In this document: positions 51,938 to 57,606 of the stretch, in pieces
Numbering within the stretch: position 1 is the stretch's first letter
How the letters are laid out: the number at the start of each line of letters is the position of its first letter
Source: an uncultured Porphyromonadaceae bacterium
Lineage (GTDB): Bacteria; Bacteroidota; Bacteroidia; Bacteroidales; Muribaculaceae
Length of the DNA stretch: 57,606 nucleotides
NCBI GenBank assembly: GCA_947177405.1
Contig: CAMWUJ010000010.1
Location: 1 to 57,606, forward strand
Direction: 5' to 3'
Position numbers and translations under genes: made by a program
The notes under the pieces: model-generated
The model's database searches: none
Told to the model about the DNA's origin: nothing
What the model saw: the letters and a program-made list of their open reading frames with translations, nothing else

Positions 51938-54262
51938 ATGAAGAATCTGGTGATTGTTGAGTCGCCCGCCAAGGCGAAGACGATAGAAAAATTTTTAGGC
52001 CCCGACTTCAAGGTGATGTCGAGTGTCGGCCATATCCGCGACCTCAAGTCGAAAGGGATGAGCGTAGAGATTGACAATGATTTCTCACCTGTTTATGAAG
52101 TCCCGGCCGAAAAGAAGGATGTGGTGAAGGCCCTGAAATCGGAGGCTGCCAAAGCCGACACCGTCTGGCTCGCTTCCGATGAAGACCGCGAGGGAGAGGC
52201 CATTGCATGGCATCTGGCGGAAGTGCTCGGCCTCGATCCGGCCAAGACCAACCGTATTGTGTTTCATGAAATCACCAAGCCGGCTATCCTCGAAGCAATA
52301 GAGAATCCCCGCACTATAGATATCGACCGCGTAAATGCCCAACAGGCCCGCCGCGTGCTCGACCGCATTGTCGGATTCGAGCTTTCACCGGTGTTGTGGA
52401 AGAAAATCAAACCCGCCCTGTCGGCAGGAAGGGTGCAGAGTGTGGCCGTAAGATTGATATGTGAACGTGAGAAGGAGATAGACGCTTTCTCACCGGCTCC
52501 TTATTTCCGCGTCACCGGAATCTTCTCAACACCTGAGGGTGAGGAAGTGAAGGCTGAACTCAAGCATAGACTTGATGATAAGGAGACAGCCCTTAATTTT
52601 CTTGAGGAGTGCCGGAATGGGGAATTCGAAGTATCGGCGGTTACGGTGAAACCCGTGAAGCGTTCGCCGGCGCCACCATTCACCACCTCCACTCTACAGC
52701 AGGAAGCCGGAAAACGCCTCGGCTTCTCCGTGAAGCAGACCATGCGCACCGCCCAGAAGCTATATGAGGAGGGATTCATCACATATATGCGTACCGACTC
52801 CACCAATCTCTCGGCACTCGCCATCCGCGACATAAAGAAAGTGGTGGAAGAGGAATATGGCAAAGAATTCCATAAGGAACGCCATTTCCATACCCATTCC
52901 AAAGGAGCTCAGGAAGCACACGAGGCTATCCGTCCCACATATATATCCACCCGTACTATCTCCGGAGATGACCGCGAACGCCGTCTATACGAGTTGATAT
53001 GGAAACGTGCTGTGGCCTCGCAGATGAGCGACGCCATGCTCGAGAAGACAAATATAGACATCGAAGTGAGAAAGGACGGTAAAGGAACAGGTGAGGAGTT
53101 TCGTGCCGAAGGAGAGGTGATCACTTTTGAAGGATTCATGAAGGCTTATGGCGCCGATTCCTCCGATGAGAGCGGTCTGCTCCCCAAAGTGACCAAAGGG
53201 GAACGCCTTTCCGACAAAGAAATAACGGCAGCCGAAAGATTCACCCTTCCCCCCGCACGCTATACAGAGGCCTCACTGGTGAAGAAGATGGAAGACCTCG
53301 GGATAGGTCGTCCTTCCACATACGCTCCCACCATATCCACAATACAAGACCGCGACTATATCCGGCACGGTGAAAAAAGAGGGGAAGCCCGCGATTATGA
53401 AGTGATTTCACTCAATAATGGCAAAATATCCTCCGAGACTCTCACCGAGATGGCAGGAAGCGAGAAAGGGAAACTTATCCCCACGGATGTGGGAATGGTG
53501 GTTAACGATTTCCTTACCGCCAATTTTCCCGATATCCTTGACTATAACTTCACGGCACGTGTGGAGGAGAAGTTTGATGAGATTGCCGAAGGGAAACTCA
53601 AATGGAAGAATGAACTCTCCGACTTCTACGGTGATTTCCATCCTTCGATCGACCGCGTGAATGCCATGCGCACCGAACACAAGGTGGGCGAACGGCTTCT
53701 TGGAAACCATCCCGATACAGGACGCCCTGTATCAGTGAAGATAGGCAGATTCGGGCCTGTGGTGCAGATAGGGGAGGCCACGGATGAAGAAAAGCCACTC
53801 TTTGCAAGTCTCACCTCAGGCCAAAGCATCTATGATATCACCCTGGAGGAGGCTCTGAAACTTTTCGAGCTTCCCAGGATATTGGGCACTTCTGAAGAGG
53901 GAGAAGTCAAGGCAGCCATAGGTCGCTTCGGACCTTACGTGCAGATAGGGAAGGAGTTTGTATCGATACCCAAAGATATGGATCCCCGTAGCATCACTCT
54001 TGAAGAGGCCCTGCAGCTTATCAGCGCAAAACGCCAGGCCGACGCCAACCGGTTGATAAAGACCTTCCCTGAACTGCCGGGACTGGAGATTCTTAACGGA
54101 CGTTTCGGACCCTACATAGCTTATAAGAAAGATGGTGCCCGGAAAGCCACCAATTATAAGATTCCCAAAGGTTCGGATCCTGCGGCTCTCACTTTCGAAG
54201 AGGTGAAGGCTATCATCGACGCCCCCGCACCTGCCAAGAAAAGAGCTGCGAAGAAGAAATAG
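51938..54262 (+). CDS. topA: DNA topoisomerase I
   Basis: The 774-residue type IA topoisomerase relaxes negative supercoils. The TOPRIM domain opens with VESPAKAKTIEKFLGPDF and has LASDEDREGEAIAWHLAE near residue 75. The catalytic Tyr is in EEGFITYMRTDSTNLS near residue 285. GRPSTYAPTISTIQDRDYI near residue 455 is diagnostic. The C-terminus has no cysteine zinc ribbons. It carries three short repeats instead, around GRFGPVVQIG, GRFGPYVQIG and GRFGPYIAY, and then a lysine-rich end (AKKRAAKKK). This zinc-free repeat form is known in several phyla. Confidence 0.96.
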   Translation: MKNLVIVESPAKAKTIEKFLGPDFKVMSSVGHIRDLKSKGMSVEIDNDFSPVYEVPAEKKDVVKALKSEAAKADTVWLASDEDREGEAIAWHLAEVLGLDPAKTNRIVFHEITKPAILEAIENPRTIDIDRVNAQQARRVLDRIVGFELSPVLWKKIKPALSAGRVQSVAVRLICEREKEIDAFSPAPYFRVTGIFSTPEGEEVKAELKHRLDDKETALNFLEECRNGEFEVSAVTVKPVKRSPAPPFTTSTLQQEAGKRLGFSVKQTMRTAQKLYEEGFITYMRTDSTNLSALAIRDIKKVVEEEYGKEFHKERHFHTHSKGAQEAHEAIRPTYISTRTISGDDRERRLYELIWKRAVASQMSDAMLEKTNIDIEVRKDGKGTGEEFRAEGEVITFEGFMKAYGADSSDESGLLPKVTKGERLSDKEITAAERFTLPPARYTEASLVKKMEDLGIGRPSTYAPTISTIQDRDYIRHGEKRGEARDYEVISLNNGKISSETLTEMAGSEKGKLIPTDVGMVVNDFLTANFPDILDYNFTARVEEKFDEIAEGKLKWKNELSDFYGDFHPSIDRVNAMRTEHKVGERLLGNHPDTGRPVSVKIGRFGPVVQIGEATDEEKPLFASLTSGQSIYDITLEEALKLFELPRILGTSEEGEVKAAIGRFGPYVQIGKEFVSIPKDMDPRSITLEEALQLISAKRQADANRLIKTFPELPGLEILNGRFGPYIAYKKDGARKATNYKIPKGSDPAALTFEEVKAIIDAPAPAKKRAAKKK

Positions 54263-54333
54263 AACACTCTATAAGTGAAAGCTCGCTTCATTGCGGGTGG
54301 GAAAATAAGCGATAAATCAGCACACAAAGATAA

Positions 54334-54383
54334 GGGAATCACAACAATAATTAACATATTTTTGTTAAATTGTTATGATTCCC
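54334..54383. promoter_or_regulatory. Long palindrome covering the start codon of the AsmA-family gene
   Basis: GGGAATCA (54334-54341) pairs with TGATTCCC (54376-54383), AACAAT (54343-54348) with ATTGTT (54369-54374), and TTAACA (54351-54356) with TGTTAA (54363-54368). That is 20 pairs with one mismatch, a two-base bulge and a six-base loop. The ATG at 54375-54377 is inside the right arm, and TATTTTTG (54357-54364) inside it matches a -7 box. An operator or a start-sequestering hairpin are both possible. Confidence 0.7.
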
Positions 54384-57300
54384 GATGAAAAACATATTGC
54401 TGATTCCAATAATATTCACTCTCAGTCATTACCGTCTGAGAGTGATCAGGAGACTCCCGAGAAAAGAGGATCCGGACTAAAGCGTACTGTCCGTATAATT
54501 CTCTTCTCCATCGGGGGTCTGCTCCTTTTTATAATACTTCTCGTGACGGGTGCCACATGGTGGCTCACACCCGAGCGACTGTCGGAAATAGTGAACCGGG
54601 AAGCAAGCGAGAATCTATATGCCGACGTGAAGGCCCACAACATCCGGTTCACACTCTGGAGCTCATGGCCACATCTTTGTTTGGAATATGACTCGCTGAC
54701 AGTGAGGAGCCGCGTATTCGACAGTATTCCGGGGAATCTTAAGGCTCAATTACCACAAAATGCTGCTTTCCTCGCTTCTACCGGTAAATTCAAAGGCGAG
54801 ATTAATCTTCTGTATCTTCTCAAAGGGAAAATCTCACTTCGCGATGTGGAAGTGGGAGGGGTGCGCCTGAACTTAGTGGCACTCAATGATTCACTTTCCA
54901 ATTTCAATATAGTTCCCCCGGATACGGTAAAGACCCGCATCCCATATTTCTCGGCCGACAAGGTGAGACTGATAAGCCCGGGAATCATCTCATACCGATC
55001 CATTCCCGACAGCGCGGATGCCAAAGTAGCGCTCAACAATCTTTCCCTCCTAAGAATCGACAAAGAGGGGAGACACAATGTAAAAGACAGCTACCGGTTG
55101 AGTATTCTGGGGAATGTGGATGCCAAAGTGGATCAACTCTCTATCCTGCGTGGCTTCCCATTCGAGCTGGAAGGAGACGTGAATCTCGGATTCGATCCAT
55201 TCAGATTCACCACCAGCAATTATACGGTCAATTTAGGCACCATCCATGGCAACATAGATATGAACATGCAGGTGGGAGGAGATTCGCGTCTTAACGACTT
55301 CCGCTGGCATTTCGATAATTTCGATCTTCTGCGTCTGCTTTCCTATGTGCCAGGACTGCAACTTCCTTCGGCAGGGAGTTTCAAGGCACCACTGAAAGTG
55401 AACATGACAGCTCGCCTCACATCTCCATGGCGACTATCATCCACAGTGCTTCCCTCGGCAGAAGTGGATTTCAACATTGTGGATGGCGATATGTCATATA
55501 CAATGGCCAACGGGCGCACACTTTCTCTTCGCCATGAAGGAGTGGTGGGACGTCTGCTTTTCGATGGTGTGAATCCCGAGGAATCGGCCTTTGTGGTGGA
55601 TCCTTTCCACGTGGTGGGCGATGGAGTGGATATAATAGCCGGAGCATCCGTGTCGCAACTATTAGGCACACCACAGGTGGAATCTTCCGTGGAGGGGAAA
55701 GCCGATCTGAAGGGATTGGCCAAGATGTTTCCTATCCTCAACAAAGCTTCTTTTTCGGGATATGTCGAGACGCTTGCCAATCTCTCCTGCCGTCTGGCGC
55801 CTCTAAGCCAAATATCATCTTCATCCAATCCCTTGTCGGATATAGATGTGGCCGGTAAACTCTCCCTGAATAACTTCTCATCCAATCTTCCCGACTATAA
55901 CATAAAGGCCTCCGGAAAAAACCTTGAAGTGGATTTCGCCGCTTCCGAAAACAGCGTCTCCTCTTCAATTCTTAACCATGCGATGCCGGTTCTGGTGAGG
56001 GGTAAGGATCTATCTTTTTCCATGACCGACAAAAATATGGATGTCTCCCTGGATGACATAAATCTGAAAGCCGGGATTCCTATCGGAATATTTGCCGGAT
56101 CGGCCTGTGATACGGCCACCATGGCAGCCGACATCACCACTTCCGCAATCCGTCTTACATCCGGAAAAGACAAGGTGAGCCTCAATGACCTCTCACTTAC
56201 ATTCGCCGCCCGCAAATCAACCAAAGCCATCACTACTCCCAACTATAAGATGCCTTCGGAATGGACAGCCGACCGCCAATACACCCGATCCATACCTCAT
56301 TCATCGCAATTTATTCAGGTGAAGCTACCCGAAAAGGTAAAAAATCTAATGGCACACTGGCGTCCGGGAGTGCAGCTCAAGGTGAAATCGGGAGTGATAT
56401 CCACCCCGGATTTCCCGGCCGCCAACCACCTGAGAAATATTGATGTGAGTGCTTCTTTCGATTCAGTGGTGGTAAGAAATATTTCTCTCCGATCGCGTTC
56501 TTCGGCAATGTCGATGAGAGGAAGGGTATCAAATCTGAGACAATTCCTGAATTCATCCACTCCGGCTCCTCTTTTAGTGGATGTGGATGTGGCTATCGAC
56601 ACCATACAAGTGAACCAGCTTGCGGGCACATATATGCGCGGTCTCAAAAGAAAAGGGAAGGAAGGGACCCTCTCTCCTGAAGAGAAAGAGGTGATACTTG
56701 CCTCCGACACTGTGGCGATGCTATTGCCACGGAATATAGTGGCCAACATACGCGCCACAGCAAAGCAGAGTCAATATCTCGATCTGCGCCTTGACGACAT
56801 AGCGGGCGGAATCCACCTGAAAAACGGCAATCTCAGAGTGGAAGATCTACGGATAGCGGCTGATTTCGGCAGCGCTTTCATGAATTTCTTCCTCAACACT
56901 TCCAATATCGAGGCCATCCGGATGAGAGGTGATATGGGATTGACAGATATCAATATCGTGGGATTTTTCAAGAATTTCCATACCCTCCTTCTCATGATGC
57001 CCCAGATGAAGAATATACAGGGAGATATCTCTGCGGAAGCTCAATTCAATCTCCTTTCGTTTCCTAACATGTATATCAACATCCCTTCCGTAGAGGCAGA
57101 TATCAGGATGCAGGGGAGCGGTCTCACGGTGCATCAGAGTGATTTCATACGCCACATCACCCGGATGTTGCTTATCCGACAGGATGGCGACCTCCATATC
57201 GCGGATATGGATGTGCATGCCTCCATACATGACAATCTGCTCGAATTATATCCCTTCAATTTCGATATGGAGAAATACCGGCTCCGTATGGGCGGTCTCA

Positions 57301-57548
57301 ATAATTTCAATGGTGATCTCTATTATCATATAGGGGTTGAGAAGTCGCCGATTCCATTCCCCTTCGGAATAAATATCCTCGGAAATATCTCCAAGCCCAA
57401 AATAAGATTCGGCGGATCCAAGTGGAAATCAAAGAAAGGGGAGGTCATCACCGGATCCATAATGGAGCAGCACCTCATCAATATAAAGAAAGAGGGACGC
57501 AAATTCCTCAAGGAGTTTATCAGGAAGGCAGCCGAAGCCGACCAATAA
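54375..57548 (+). CDS. AsmA-family membrane-anchored protein
   Basis: The 1057-residue protein has an N-terminal cytoplasmic stretch of about 36 residues and one membrane segment near residues 38-60. A very long beta-rich periplasmic region follows. It begins with the AsmA-type pattern (LTPERLSEIVNREASENL, then VKAHNIRFTLWSSWPHLCLE). The C-terminal part (YHIGVEKSPIPFPFGINILG) is an AsmA-like C-terminal segment. AsmA-like proteins are now linked to lipid transport between membranes and outer-membrane biogenesis; a specific role here is inferred. The ATG sits in a palindrome. No other in-frame ATG precedes the membrane segment, so this start is kept. Confidence 0.88.
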   Translation: MIPDEKHIADSNNIHSQSLPSESDQETPEKRGSGLKRTVRIILFSIGGLLLFIILLVTGATWWLTPERLSEIVNREASENLYADVKAHNIRFTLWSSWPHLCLEYDSLTVRSRVFDSIPGNLKAQLPQNAAFLASTGKFKGEINLLYLLKGKISLRDVEVGGVRLNLVALNDSLSNFNIVPPDTVKTRIPYFSADKVRLISPGIISYRSIPDSADAKVALNNLSLLRIDKEGRHNVKDSYRLSILGNVDAKVDQLSILRGFPFELEGDVNLGFDPFRFTTSNYTVNLGTIHGNIDMNMQVGGDSRLNDFRWHFDNFDLLRLLSYVPGLQLPSAGSFKAPLKVNMTARLTSPWRLSSTVLPSAEVDFNIVDGDMSYTMANGRTLSLRHEGVVGRLLFDGVNPEESAFVVDPFHVVGDGVDIIAGASVSQLLGTPQVESSVEGKADLKGLAKMFPILNKASFSGYVETLANLSCRLAPLSQISSSSNPLSDIDVAGKLSLNNFSSNLPDYNIKASGKNLEVDFAASENSVSSSILNHAMPVLVRGKDLSFSMTDKNMDVSLDDINLKAGIPIGIFAGSACDTATMAADITTSAIRLTSGKDKVSLNDLSLTFAARKSTKAITTPNYKMPSEWTADRQYTRSIPHSSQFIQVKLPEKVKNLMAHWRPGVQLKVKSGVISTPDFPAANHLRNIDVSASFDSVVVRNISLRSRSSAMSMRGRVSNLRQFLNSSTPAPLLVDVDVAIDTIQVNQLAGTYMRGLKRKGKEGTLSPEEKEVILASDTVAMLLPRNIVANIRATAKQSQYLDLRLDDIAGGIHLKNGNLRVEDLRIAADFGSAFMNFFLNTSNIEAIRMRGDMGLTDINIVGFFKNFHTLLLMMPQMKNIQGDISAEAQFNLLSFPNMYINIPSVEADIRMQGSGLTVHQSDFIRHITRMLLIRQDGDLHIADMDVHASIHDNLLELYPFNFDMEKYRLRMGGLNNFNGDLYYHIGVEKSPIPFPFGINILGNISKPKIRFGGSKWKSKKGEVITGSIMEQHLINIKKEGRKFLKEFIRKAAEADQ

Positions 57549-57559
57549 TACTGAAGTCG

Positions 57560-57567
57560 TACATTTG
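57560..57567 (+). promoter_or_regulatory. Possible -7 box at the window end
   Basis: TACATTTG matches TAnnTTTG, 12 bases after the AsmA-family stop. It may drive a gene that starts beyond the window. No clear -33 is visible. Confidence 0.35.
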
Positions 57568-57606
57568 CACGATTAAAAAATTTTAAATATATTGATCTTC
57601 AAATTT

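Overview
The window looks like a chromosomal segment of a Bacteroidales bacterium, probably a gut Muribaculaceae-type organism. This placement is inferred from gene content; no database was searched. Supporting signs are repeated promoter-like motifs of the Bacteroidetes form TAnnTTTG, few Shine-Dalgarno sequences, a Bacteroidetes-type dcw order, secreted proteins that end in type IX secretion (T9SS)-like C-terminal domains, and a MurE with the DNPR motif of meso-diaminopimelate peptidoglycan.

Layout. 1-2155: an acyltransferase-3 membrane protein and an N-terminally short glycosyltransferase, probably the end of a surface-polysaccharide locus. 2432-18025: a division and cell-wall cluster in the order rsmH, ftsL, ftsI, murE, mraY, murD, ftsW, murG, murC, ftsQ, ftsA, ftsZ. 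All genes are on the plus strand and tightly packed, except for a 188-bp hairpin element between mraY and murD. 18034-23285: a plus-strand run of an RNA methyltransferase with a repeated basic tail, a membrane protein, pdxB, a viroplasmin-RNase H protein and queG. 23428-26862: two tandem secreted endonuclease I paralogues. 27092-29985: a two-gene 2-oxoacid:ferredoxin oxidoreductase. 30211-31817: acpP and fabF. 32008-34168: gyrB and tRNA-Asp. 34343-42758: a polyprenyl synthase (minus), pyrH and frr, a folA-glycosyltransferase pair (minus), a Na/Pi cotransporter, a mannose-1-phosphate guanylyltransferase and a lipoprotein. 42784-44331: a ComM/YifB ATPase. 44422-45960: an accessory AT-rich patch with a broken REP-associated Y1 transposase (RAYT), REP-like hairpins on both sides, a second transposase fragment and two tandem repeats. 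46010-57548: a DUF389 protein, a large secreted LRR/CxxC protein, folD, topA and an AsmA-family protein.

Most genes are core metabolism: peptidoglycan precursor synthesis and septation, fatty-acid elongation, queuosine, PLP and folate cofactors, and DNA topology. The most unusual material is the RAYT/REP locus at 44.4-46.0 kb, the hairpin element inside the essential mraY-murD junction, and a long palindrome that covers the start codon (and perhaps the promoter) of the AsmA-family gene.

Two gaps exceed 300 bases without an intact gene. 44332-44876 holds REP-like hairpins and the broken 5' part of the transposase. 45564-46009 holds another REP-like hairpin, two tandem repeats, a transposase remnant and a promoter-like motif. 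The gap between gyrB and the polyprenyl synthase (33973-34342) holds the tRNA, its promoter and two terminators.
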